NCBI GenBank assembly: GCA_937935075.1
Contig: CALGYB010000101.1
Location: 1-40,594 of the forward strand
DNA length: 40,594 nucleotides
Direction of reading: 5' to 3'
DNA from: an uncultured Roseiflexus sp.
GTDB lineage: Bacteria > Chloroflexota > Chloroflexia > Chloroflexales > Roseiflexaceae
Below the pieces are notes generated by a model. That model had not been told where the DNA came from. It worked only from the letters and a program-made list of their open reading frames with translations, and did not search any database. Positions 23,897 to 31,941 of the stretch are shown one piece after another. The position numbers and the translations under genes were made by a program. Within the stretch, counting starts at the first letter, position 1, and each line of letters starts with the position of its first letter.

Positions 23897-25504
23897 TTAT
23901 GCAACCAACAGCGCTGCCTGAGCAAACCAGCGGAGCCGTTGTTCGATTTCGACCTCAAGACCAGCACGGGGAGCGGAGACATGTGCTTCGTTGACGTATT
24001 GTACTCTACCTGCGGCGATCGCGCCCGTCATCTCGCGCACTATCGCCGCCCGATCGCGCTGACCGTCGAGCACCTGGAGCAGCAACCGATCGAACGGATC
24101 AAGCTGCAACACATCGTGGTAGAGATTGGTCACCTCGATACCGGTCTGCGCTTCCAGGCGCGCCAGGGCGGTCGCTTTCGGGCGTTCGCCCGGCTGTGTC
24201 GCCACAAGCGGCGGATGGAGATGAAACGACACCAGCGTGGTCGCTGTCGCAAACGCGCGCAGCAGGTCGCCCCCCAATCGACGCGCCAGCGCCGATGGTT
24301 CAGCATCGCGCAGCGCCGCTCCGCCTTCTGCGGCGCGACGCCGCGCTTCGGCCACCAGCGTCTCGAACGGGACCGCGCGCGGCGACGCTCCCGCCAGATA
24401 GAGCAACGCCGCCTTCGTGATCGGCGCTGTGACCGTAAACGCCACATCGTGCAGGTTCCGAAACACAACCGGCGTCTCGCCCGCCAGATCGACCGGTTGT
24501 GTTTCGGGGCGCATCAGCGCAGCGACGGCCATGCCCGTCAGGCGTTCTGGTCGCAATGTGCGCCGAATCTTCAGATGATCGTGGCAGAGGAGCGTCTGCC
24601 GGAACTGCCGACCGCGAAGAAAATCCATGTACTGCTCCAGGTCGATACCGCTTCGAGAAAAAGAACGTATCGCATCGACCGTTTCGGGCTTCAACCCCTG
24701 CGGCAGCACCATTGGAAACTCGGTTTCGCAGAGATACTGCAACCCATGCTGCGCAGCATGCGCGGCGAACTGCGCAAAGGAGAGCGGTTCGTTTACCGCC
24801 TCGAGCGCATCATGGAGCAGAAACGCATGGCTCAGCGGACCCAGGCGATCCAGCATCGCGCGAAACCGACCAGCATATGCGGCAATAAAACTGTTGAAGG
24901 CGCCGGCATGCTCCGAGTCGCTTTCTGCCAGCATGTCGAGCAGCGCCAGCGCCATGCGGGCGCGATCCTGCGGGTCCTCGACATCTCTAACGGTGTAGAG
25001 CATCAGATCGCGGATCGCGCCAAGAATATGCCAGCCAGGGTAGGTGTTGTAGCTGATGTACGCGATACCGTCTGGCGTCAGGCAACGTTTGATCAGCGCC
25101 ATGAGCCGGTCGCGCACCGGCGCCGGCGCCCACGAATAGACCCCGTGCGCGATGATATAATCGAACTGCCCCAGTTCATCACCGACATCCTGCAGATCGC
25201 GCGCCAGCAGCGTGATATTCGTGATGCCGAGCGCGTCGATAGTCTGCTGCCCCTTCGCAATCTGGCGTGGCGAAAGGTCGATGCCGACGAACGAGGCTTC
25301 GGGCAGGCTCACCGCCATTGGCATCACATTGGCGCCGACGGCGCAGCCAACTTCCAGCACACGACAATGCGCGATCGGCGGCGGCTTCAAGCCGAGCAAC
25401 GTCGCCAGAACCGCCATGTAATCCGGATGGGTATGCGCATAGGCGCGCCCCGGATAAGGTGTGTCGTCATAACTGCGCGCCAGAGTTGTCACAATATCGT
25501 TCAC
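23897..25504 (-). CDS. SAM-dependent methyltransferase with regulatory domain
   Basis: A 535-residue class I methyltransferase. The SAM site is visible: motif I VLEVGCAVGANV (about residue 48), the acidic ribose-binding end in FVGIDLSPRQ (about 73), and FDYIIAHGVYSW (about 115). Residues about 210-310 match the predicted methyltransferase regulatory domain (MethyTransf_Reg type), with SFAQFAAHAAQHGLQYL followed by FPMVLP. The remaining 220 residues form the variable C-terminal part seen in this family. The substrate is unknown. The GTG start at 25504 overlaps the stop of the FHA-tail protein gene by four bases (GTGA), so the two are probably translationally coupled. That ties the enzyme to the injection system, with modification of a particle or envelope component as a possibility. 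Confidence 0.85.
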   Translation of the reverse strand: MNDIVTTLARSYDDTPYPGRAYAHTHPDYMAVLATLLGLKPPPIAHCRVLEVGCAVGANVMPMAVSLPEASFVGIDLSPRQIAKGQQTIDALGITNITLLARDLQDVGDELGQFDYIIAHGVYSWAPAPVRDRLMALIKRCLTPDGIAYISYNTYPGWHILGAIRDLMLYTVRDVEDPQDRARMALALLDMLAESDSEHAGAFNSFIAAYAGRFRAMLDRLGPLSHAFLLHDALEAVNEPLSFAQFAAHAAQHGLQYLCETEFPMVLPQGLKPETVDAIRSFSRSGIDLEQYMDFLRGRQFRQTLLCHDHLKIRRTLRPERLTGMAVAALMRPETQPVDLAGETPVVFRNLHDVAFTVTAPITKAALLYLAGASPRAVPFETLVAEARRRAAEGGAALRDAEPSALARRLGGDLLRAFATATTLVSFHLHPPLVATQPGERPKATALARLEAQTGIEVTNLYHDVLQLDPFDRLLLQVLDGQRDRAAIVREMTGAIAAGRVQYVNEAHVSAPRAGLEVEIEQRLRWFAQAALLVA

Positions 25505-26586
25505 TGTTGAACGTCCAGAATATAGCCAGCGTGCGCCGGTTTGTGCGCCCGCACCAGATCGTCGATCAGGCGCGCATCCACGTCACTGCCAGGCGGAATA
25601 GTCAGCGAAATACGAAAGACGAACGGTTGCGACGGTTCTTCGGTGATGGCAGGCGTCAGTCCGGTCACCACCTCGATCAACCGTTTGAGACCATACGCCG
25701 TGCCACGCCAGCGATAAAGATCGGCAGCCTCGGCGATCAGGCGACGGATGCGCGCTTCGGGCCAGTACGGATTGATGGTCATATCGAGCCAGCCAGCCAG
25801 CCAGGGCAAAAACGACAGCGGGCAGGTGCGCGGGTCGAAGTAGAGGTTGATATGGTTCTGACGCCACTCCATCGGTTCCCAGATCGTCTCGAAGATGCGC
25901 AGGTAGCGCCCCAGGAACTCATTCTCCTGAAAGATCGAGGGCAGATACCGCAGGTAGCGACTGTCCAAACCGTCTGGCGGCGCAGTGTAGCGCACCGGCA
26001 GGCGTTCGGGAAACTCCTGGGCAATGATGACCGGCGCTTCAGGCGGCGGTGCGGATGGCGTCTCAGGCGGGGGCGGCGGCGGTGCCGATGGCGCTTCAGG
26101 CAGGGGCGGCGGTGCGGATGGCGCTTCGGGCGGCGCAACCATCGCCGCTGTTTCGTCAGCAACGCCTTCTGACGCTTCACCCGGCGTCGCCTCTGCCACA
26201 GACGGCGGTTCCGCGACAACCGGCGGCGGTTCGGGCGCTTCTGCGACCGGCAGCGCGACCTCTTCGGGCGGATAGGATACGCCGGGAGGCACATAGATCA
26301 GCACGAACGGCCCAATCCGCACTTCTTCACCGGGAACCAGCGGGTACGGTTGGTTCGACGGAAGGCGGCGTTCACCGATGAATGTACCATTCGTACTGCC
26401 GAGATCGATCAACTGCGCGCCCTGCGGTCCCGCCTCGATCCGGCCGTGCATATTCGACACCACTGGCGAGTCGAGGTGCAGATCGCGCGCCGGGTTGCGC
26501 CCGATGGTATACTGCGGCTGCCGCAGTGGTACCAGTCGTTCGCCGTCGGCGGAGCGGATGATCAGTTTACCAAAATCGGGTTCCAT
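25501..26586 (-). CDS. FHA domain fused to tail protein I (baseplate wedge, Cis12-like)
   Basis: A 361-residue fusion. Residues about 10-98 are an FHA domain with the phosphopeptide-binding motifs YTIGRNPARD, VSNMHGRI and DLGSTNGT. A Pro/Ala/Glu-rich linker with repeated APSAPPP-like units (about 100-205) follows. The C-terminal part (about 210-361) is a P2 gpI-type phage tail protein, with YLRYLPSIFQENEFLGRYL, FLPWLAGWLDM and RWRGTAYGLKRLIEVVTG. It ends in the family-typical HAGYILDVQ. In contractile systems this protein sits in the baseplate wedge beside the gpJ-like protein, which is the gene just upstream. The FHA domain is complete, so the baseplate should be able to bind a phosphothreonine protein, plausibly a product of the kinase genes immediately downstream. 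Only its 3' neighbour overlaps it; a repeat-rich gap of 151 bp separates it from the baseplate gene. Confidence 0.92.
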   Translation of the reverse strand: MEPDFGKLIIRSADGERLVPLRQPQYTIGRNPARDLHLDSPVVSNMHGRIEAGPQGAQLIDLGSTNGTFIGERRLPSNQPYPLVPGEEVRIGPFVLIYVPPGVSYPPEEVALPVAEAPEPPPVVAEPPSVAEATPGEASEGVADETAAMVAPPEAPSAPPPLPEAPSAPPPPPPETPSAPPPEAPVIIAQEFPERLPVRYTAPPDGLDSRYLRYLPSIFQENEFLGRYLRIFETIWEPMEWRQNHINLYFDPRTCPLSFLPWLAGWLDMTINPYWPEARIRRLIAEAADLYRWRGTAYGLKRLIEVVTGLTPAITEEPSQPFVFRISLTIPPGSDVDARLIDDLVRAHKPAHAGYILDVQQ

Positions 26587-26620
26587 TGAGATGCTCCGGG
26601 TGTCAAATAAGCCATCAGGT

Positions 26621-26738
26621 CGCCCACAGGGGGGCGCCCCTACATCGCCGCCATCATGGTCGCGGCAGGCCCCCGTGCCTGCCCCCCGCAGGTCCCCGTG
26701 CCGGTCCCCGCAGGGCGCCCACAGGGGGACGCCCCTAC
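26621..26738. repeat. GC-rich repeat island between baseplate genes
   Basis: CGCCCACAGGGG-type 23-bp repeats occur at 26621-26643 and 26716-26738 with one mismatch. Between them is a 7-bp inverted repeat (GGCAGGC at 26664-26670, complement at 26677-26683). The second copy reaches the last stop-codon base of the baseplate gene. It is probably a dispersed repeat that settled in an operon gap. It may form RNA structure, but no T-tract typical of a terminator follows. Confidence 0.6.
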
Positions 26739-28768
26739 TACGACGCGCTGACCGTCACGCGATGCTGCCAGGAGCAGATCAAGGCGTGGCGCGGCACATC
26801 GAGGCGCGGCGAAACCACCTGCGGCTTCGCCGTACCCCCTGGTTCGGTCAACCCGATCTGCACTTCCTCGACAAACTCGATCGAAGGAAGACGCTGCATC
26901 AAGGCATAGATCTCCGACACGTGCAGATCGCGACCAAAGGGCCAGCCGTTGCCATCGGGTCCGCCGACATACGGATTGAGATAGCGATAGAGCGTCTCTT
27001 CCGCCTCCTGCTGCACGGCGCGCGCGTGCGCCTGATCACTGCGTGCCGGAACGCGCAGGCGCACCTCGACTGACACCCAGAGATACTGGATCGGACGCAC
27101 ATCGAGCGCAATGCCCAGCGGACGCCGCCGATCCAGATAGTCGAGCGCACGGGCGCGCAGTTCGGCGGAGAGCGTCAGCGCCTCCGGCGGAATCCGTCCG
27201 GCAGGGTTATCGGTCTGCGGTAGAACGTAGACAATCACCTGACCGGGTCTCGGATCCGCCGGTCCCCCCGGTTGCGCACCGGGCCCGACGCAGCAGGCGC
27301 GCGCCACGCCGATCACTTCTTGCGCCAGGTGTTCATAGTCATCAACGGTCACGGCGCGGGTGCGGGTACGGAGGATCTGCGGCGCACGGGCGCGCGCATC
27401 ATCGAGACCCTGTGGATCACGACCGCCTTCGGCAGCGCGGCGGTTTGTCACCCGTGACACATACGGGATCGACGTCTTCAGCATCACCAGCGTATTCGCC
27501 TGAACGTTGCCGACCACGCCGCCGCCATACTGGTAGCGCGTCATCGTGATGACGCTGCCGTGGGGCGGCACGCCGCCAAAGTGGCGCACCGACCCATCGG
27601 GCTGAAGCAACGCCGGACCAAAACTCACCGTGCCGCTCAAACTATCGAGCGTGTAGTGCTGATCATCGGGACCAGAGGCGGCGAAGTCGGGAACCTCGAC
27701 CCATTCGCGCGGACGACCGGGGAGTGGCGGATCGACGATCAGGACATCGCGCTGTGGATTGCGCGCCAGCACCGGTTTGTTCAGCAGATGAAACTCCTGA
27801 CCGGGCGTACCGTCGCTGCGCCCGATGACCTCGTTGCGCACGGTGACCGCATGGCGGGCATTGGCCGTCCCGCCACGCGACTCGATCCGCAACGCCAGCA
27901 GTTCGGGCGAGACCTTGTAGCGATTGTGGCGATTCTCGGGTGTATCCGCCTGCGCATCGGTCAGGCGGCAGCGCAGCCAGTGCGCCGTCACACCCTGGAT
28001 CGTATCGGGCGCCATCGGCGGCAGGTGCAGCACAATTTCGCCGGGCATATTGAAGCCGCCGGTGCCGTCGAACTCGACCTCGCACGACGACCAGCGCGCC
28101 ACGCCCCCCTGCCATACCTCCCATGTCAGCGGCGGATTGGTTGGATCGACGCCGGCGCCACGCGCCACATCGCAATCGATCACCAGCGCCAGCACGTGAT
28201 TGCCGTGGTTGTGCCGGAGTGGAATGTAGAAGGCGTCGTGCGGCAGCGGGTTGGGCGCGAACATGGCAATCCGCCCGTTAGGCAACAGCAACTGGCGCAA
28301 CTCATGCGCGCGCCAGCTTGCCGGAACATTCGGTCGCTCCACCTGGCGCACGTACACCTTATCATCGGCCACCACCGCCGGATGGATCGTCAGGTCGGTC
28401 TCCGTTGTGAAAATGACCGCCGGGCTGGTTTCGGTGCGTACCGTCGCCACCTCGGTGTCGGCGGGAAGAGTAATCGCCGTCTCCTGCGGCGCTGACAGAT
28501 AGAAGGTAATCGGCGCCACCGCCGACTGCGGCGGCTCCAGTCGAATGCCGATCAGATTGAGCAGCGTGATATACACCTTATCGGGCACCTGATTAACCCG
28601 ATAGAGCAACAGATCGGTCATCCAGGCGAACAACTCGATCAGCGCCACTCCCGGATCGCTGACGTTGTGATCAGTCCATTCCGGGCAGAAGCGCGGAATC
28701 AGTCGTTTGGCTTCATCGACGATGTCTTGAAAGTGGCGATCATCGAGATTGGGTGTTGGCAGCGACAT
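26738..28768 (-). CDS. Large baseplate protein (gpJ-like, Cis11-like)
   Basis: A 676-residue putative baseplate assembly protein of the type found in eCIS and related tails. The N-terminus (MSLPTPNLDDRHFQDIVDEA, then CPEWTDHNVSDPGVALIELF) is highly characteristic of this long baseplate J-like family. The C-terminal half holds the J-like core, with VTVDDYEHLAQEVIGVARA (about 475-495) and a section on polynomial-like VRLRVPARSDQ (about 590). It should form the wedge ring that carries the tail protein I and gp25 subunits. It stops at TAGTAG, the first TAG bordering a dispersed repeat. Its start lies 11 bp beyond the gp25 gene, which is transcribed first. Confidence 0.93.
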   Translation of the reverse strand: MSLPTPNLDDRHFQDIVDEAKRLIPRFCPEWTDHNVSDPGVALIELFAWMTDLLLYRVNQVPDKVYITLLNLIGIRLEPPQSAVAPITFYLSAPQETAITLPADTEVATVRTETSPAVIFTTETDLTIHPAVVADDKVYVRQVERPNVPASWRAHELRQLLLPNGRIAMFAPNPLPHDAFYIPLRHNHGNHVLALVIDCDVARGAGVDPTNPPLTWEVWQGGVARWSSCEVEFDGTGGFNMPGEIVLHLPPMAPDTIQGVTAHWLRCRLTDAQADTPENRHNRYKVSPELLALRIESRGGTANARHAVTVRNEVIGRSDGTPGQEFHLLNKPVLARNPQRDVLIVDPPLPGRPREWVEVPDFAASGPDDQHYTLDSLSGTVSFGPALLQPDGSVRHFGGVPPHGSVITMTRYQYGGGVVGNVQANTLVMLKTSIPYVSRVTNRRAAEGGRDPQGLDDARARAPQILRTRTRAVTVDDYEHLAQEVIGVARACCVGPGAQPGGPADPRPGQVIVYVLPQTDNPAGRIPPEALTLSAELRARALDYLDRRRPLGIALDVRPIQYLWVSVEVRLRVPARSDQAHARAVQQEAEETLYRYLNPYVGGPDGNGWPFGRDLHVSEIYALMQRLPSIEFVEEVQIGLTEPGGTAKPQVVSPRLDVPRHALICSWQHRVTVSAS

Positions 28769-28779
28769 GCAACCCTCAT

Positions 28780-29172
28780 CTATTCACCCGGAAGACGGTA
28801 GAACGGAAACACCAGCGATCGGCGATCATGGGTCGCCTTGATACGATACTCAATCGTGATCAGCATCCGTTCCGGCGTCTGCGGATCGGTATCGATCTCG
28901 ACATTCAGCACATCGATGCGCGGCTCCCACATCGCCAGCGCCTCTTCAACGTAGTACACGGCAAGACCGGCGGTTGCGGCATCATTCGGCGCAAAGACCA
29001 GATCGTGGATCTGGCAGCCGAATGTCGGACGCATCAACCGCTGGCCCTTCGGCGTCAGCAGGATCATGATGATCGCCTGCTCGATATCGACTTCCTGGCG
29101 CGCCAGCGCAAAGCGACCACGCGCATCCAGCCCGACCGGAAACGCCCATCCGACGCCAAGAAAATCGCTCAT
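28780..29172 (-). CDS. gp25/GPW baseplate wedge protein (Cis9-like)
   Basis: A 130-residue protein of standard size for the T4 gp25/IraD-like family. GWAFPVGLDARG at the start, IEQAIIMILLTPKGQRLMRP (about 30-49) and FGCQIHDLVFAPND are the family's signature. The second half (EPRIDVLNVEIDTDP) matches the C-terminal strand region. In contractile particles gp25 starts sheath polymerisation and joins the wedge to the sheath. It lies 6 bp after the PAAR gene. Confidence 0.93.
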   Translation of the reverse strand: MSDFLGVGWAFPVGLDARGRFALARQEVDIEQAIIMILLTPKGQRLMRPTFGCQIHDLVFAPNDAATAGLAVYYVEEALAMWEPRIDVLNVEIDTDPQTPERMLITIEYRIKATHDRRSLVFPFYRLPGE

Positions 29173-29178
29173 TGCATT

Positions 29179-29469
29179 TCACCCGCCAATATCAACCTGC
29201 GGAAATCCACTCACAATCACACCGCCGTGCGCTGTCTGATCTCCCATGCGTGCCGCTGGCATCCCGCCGATCAGCACCGTTGCGCTTCCTTTGATAATCG
29301 TGTCGGGCGGACCCGCGCATGTCGCCATGCCGCTAACCACTGCCGCCGGCATACCGCCGATCAACACCGTCGGCACGCCAGGGGGCATGATCGGACCGCC
29401 AACATGCGGCTTTGGACCATCAGACAGCGGGCAGGTATGCATATCGCCAACGCGTGCGGCAGGGGGCAT
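29179..29469 (-). CDS. PAAR-domain spike tip protein (Cis10-like)
   Basis: A 96-residue single-domain PAAR protein that should cap the VgrG-like spike and sharpen the tip. It has the repeated PTVLIGGMPAA and ATVLIGGMPAAR hairpins. Candidate metal ligands are in MHTCPL near the N-terminus, the central MATCAG, and DQTAHGG. There is no C-terminal toxin extension, so it is structural only. A ribosome-binding site AAGGAAACG precedes the ATG, and the gene starts 13 bp beyond the spike gene's stop. Confidence 0.93.
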   Translation of the reverse strand: MPPAARVGDMHTCPLSDGPKPHVGGPIMPPGVPTVLIGGMPAAVVSGMATCAGPPDTIIKGSATVLIGGMPAARMGDQTAHGGVIVSGFPQVDIGG

Positions 29470-29482
29470 CGTTCGTTTCCTT

Positions 29483-31255
29483 TCAGTTGATTTTGACCAG
29501 CGTTCCCTGAATCGTCAGAACCGCCGACGATTTCACGTCGAGCGTCGCGTTCGCCTGCAAGGATGCAGTCGCATTGGACTTCAGATCAAGGCTGGCATTC
29601 GCCTGCAACGAGGCGCTTGCATTCGTCTTCAGATCAAGACCAGTGGCGCCTTCGATGGTCATCGCCTGCTGCGACTTGATGTCAATTTTGCCCTTCGCCT
29701 GGATCGTCAGGTTGCCATCGGCGCTGATCGTGCCATTCCCTTTGACCTTGATCGTCAACTCGTTCTTCTTGCTGTCGAGTTTGATGATATTGCCGCTCTT
29801 GTCCTCGATGGTGATCGACGGCTCACTGTCGCTATCGTCCAGTGTGATCACGTGACCGGAGCGCGATTTGACCACCCGCTGCTCGACTTTCCCGCCTTTG
29901 ACGATCTCGTTGTTCTTCTTTGGCAGACCGTCCTTGCCGTTCCACAAGCCACCGATCACATACGCGGCGCGCATATCGCCAGCCTCGAACCCTACCAGCA
30001 CCTCATCGTTCACTTCCGGCAGAAACTCGATCCCGCGGTCTTTGCCCGCACCAACACCGACCACTCGCGCCCAATGGCTCTGTTGATCCGAGAGGGTTGG
30101 AAACTTGACCTTCACGCGCCCCAGGTTATCCGGATCGTTGTTGTCGGTCACAATTCCAATCACCAGCCCTTCGATCCGCAGACGTGGCGTCTCCGGCTGT
30201 ACCAGGTTCAACAAGGCATCGGGATTGACCCCCGACACCGAGAAGTCGGTGGCGTACCCGGCGGCATTGTAGCGGTGCGTCGCGCTGGTGACAACGTATG
30301 TGCCACTGAAGCGATTGCCAATGTTGGAGATTTTGACTGCTGCGCCCGCCTTGATCTTCGGATTGCCGGAGGCTGTGCCGTCTGCCTCGATGTAGCGGCT
30401 TTCGTGCTGATTGAGCACCGCTTTTGCGATTTGCTCCGCTTCCGATTGTGAGCGCACAGCGGATTCGATCAACAGGTCCTTCGCTGTGATGTTGAACGCT
30501 TTCTTCGCCAGCGCGCCACCCTTCTCAGAAACGCCGATCGCTGGCGTTACGGCGCCGTTCGTCTCCCGACCGATCACCGCTTCTTTTTTTTGAGGATCCC
30601 AACCGCGCACCGTTACCTCATTCACCTGATCGATCGTGCTCAGACGTGGACGAAAGGCGACCAGGTCCTCACCCCATTTCAACTCGACCGGCGCTCGCGC
30701 AGCAGGCGGCTTGACACAGCAGAGTTTCCGCCCATCGACATACAGCAGATAGCCGAGCGCCGCCGCACGTTCACGCAGAAACTCCAGGTTCGTCTGGTTC
30801 CATTGCACCACATAATCGTGCACTCTGGTCGTCGCGTCCACCTGCGTCTGCAAACCGGCTTCACCGGCGATCTGCGTGATAATGTCGCCGTCAGTCACGT
30901 TGAGAAACGTGCGCGCCTGACGTCCACGCGCCAGGCGATGGAGTCGATCAAAGGCGCGCACCACAACCTGCACCCCTTCTGCCCCGAAGTGCGGTTCGAC
31001 CTCGACGATCTCGCCATCGAAGATCGTCTCGGTTGTGCGATTGTCACGGACATTCACCACCAGGGTTTTGCCCGGCGTCAGCCGCTGGTCATCGACCCAT
31101 TTCAATCTGCGGTCGTTGATGATCAGCGTGGCGACATCGGGCAGATGCAGACTATTCTCGACCGTGATCTCGAGCGCATCCTGAACGAGTTCCGGTGGCG
31201 CATCGGCGCCGTCGAGCTTGAGGTAAAAGTCGGAAACATGCCGATTATCACTCAT
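29483..31255 (-). CDS. VgrG-like spike protein (Cis8-like)
   Basis: A 590-residue spike. The first 330 residues correspond to the gp27/phage late control D hub, with VLNVRDNRTTETIFDGEI-like and YVVQWNQTNLEFLRERA segments. An OB-fold follows (about 355-430, IGIVTDNNDPDNLGRVKVKF, WARVV, EVLVGFEAGD). The C-terminus (about 470-590) is a low-complexity beta-helix rich in repeats such as LDLKSNATASLQANAT, forming the needle on which PAAR sits. There is no effector extension. The ATG overlaps the end of the LysM gene by 8 bp, an indication of coupled translation of neighbouring hub parts. Confidence 0.94.
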   Translation of the reverse strand: MSDNRHVSDFYLKLDGADAPPELVQDALEITVENSLHLPDVATLIINDRRLKWVDDQRLTPGKTLVVNVRDNRTTETIFDGEIVEVEPHFGAEGVQVVVRAFDRLHRLARGRQARTFLNVTDGDIITQIAGEAGLQTQVDATTRVHDYVVQWNQTNLEFLRERAAALGYLLYVDGRKLCCVKPPAARAPVELKWGEDLVAFRPRLSTIDQVNEVTVRGWDPQKKEAVIGRETNGAVTPAIGVSEKGGALAKKAFNITAKDLLIESAVRSQSEAEQIAKAVLNQHESRYIEADGTASGNPKIKAGAAVKISNIGNRFSGTYVVTSATHRYNAAGYATDFSVSGVNPDALLNLVQPETPRLRIEGLVIGIVTDNNDPDNLGRVKVKFPTLSDQQSHWARVVGVGAGKDRGIEFLPEVNDEVLVGFEAGDMRAAYVIGGLWNGKDGLPKKNNEIVKGGKVEQRVVKSRSGHVITLDDSDSEPSITIEDKSGNIIKLDSKKNELTIKVKGNGTISADGNLTIQAKGKIDIKSQQAMTIEGATGLDLKTNASASLQANASLDLKSNATASLQANATLDVKSSAVLTIQGTLVKIN

Positions 31256-31925
31256 TGGGAATCACTAGCACTGCTCCCGGCGTCAACTCGCGCACCCGTT
31301 CCAGACCGTTGGCTTCGGCAATCGGGCGCCAGCGCGTTGCATCGCCGTATGATTTGTATGCGATCCACGACAGAGTGTCGCCTTCGCGCACCCGCCAGAC
31401 CCGCTCGCCTCCAACGCCGCCGGACGTCGGATTCTGCGGTTGCAGATTGGCGGTATCTTCGATTTGCTGGAATGTTACGTCAAGTTCGGCGCGCACCGGT
31501 GTTCCATCGACCAGAAAGAGGGTGAACTTCTGCGTGATGTTGGTGATGACCGCTTTGAACGACCAGGACGTTCCCCACTGGAAGCGGACTTTCGGCGGAC
31601 GCCCGCGCGTGCTTTTGGGGTCTTTCAGGTCGGGATCGATCATCATGAATGACCAGAGTTTGTCGGTATAGACCTTGCGCACGTCCTTTGGTTTTGATCC
31701 AGGGCGCGCGCTGGTGTAGGTATCGAACAACAGGTGCATCGCCAGGGTCGCCGGTTGCCCGCCGCTGAACTCGAGTTGTGGCACGTTCGTGCTTGGCGTT
31801 TCGCCACGGCTCCAGCTATTCTGTTTGGTAAAGGTATACTCCTTCGGATTGAACAGGCACTCGACTTCCTGCGAGGGGTTGTCGAGGTTGATGATCTTGG
31901 CTTTGACCAGGCTCGTATCGGGCAT
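31248..31925 (-). CDS. LysM tube-baseplate adaptor (Cis7-like)
   Basis: A 225-residue protein with the eCIS tube-protein N-domain (VECLFNPKEYTFTKQNSW, HLLFDTYTS, VRFQWGTSWSFKAVITNI). It has a C-terminal LysM domain (about 178-225, WRVREGDTLSWIAYKSYGDA and LTPGAVLVIP). This organisation is that of the Afp7/Cis7 proteins and phage gp53-like adaptors that connect hub and tube. Here the LysM is thought to be a structural module, not necessarily a cell-wall binder. A strong AGGAGGA ribosome-binding site precedes ATG 31925. Confidence 0.92.
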   Translation of the reverse strand: MPDTSLVKAKIINLDNPSQEVECLFNPKEYTFTKQNSWSRGETPSTNVPQLEFSGGQPATLAMHLLFDTYTSARPGSKPKDVRKVYTDKLWSFMMIDPDLKDPKSTRGRPPKVRFQWGTSWSFKAVITNITQKFTLFLVDGTPVRAELDVTFQQIEDTANLQPQNPTSGGVGGERVWRVREGDTLSWIAYKSYGDATRWRPIAEANGLERVRELTPGAVLVIPNE

Positions 31926-31941
31926 CGATCATTCCTCCTGT

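Noticed and set aside
23939-25510. 523-residue plus-strand open frame
   Set aside because: It is antisense to the methyltransferase, whose SAM motifs are clear; the plus-strand product has shadow-like composition.
29179-31255. Type VI secretion system based on VgrG and PAAR
   Set aside because: No TssJ, TssL, TssM, TssK or ClpV-type gene is seen, there are two tube paralogs, and the sheath is a single eCIS-type protein rather than TssB/TssC.
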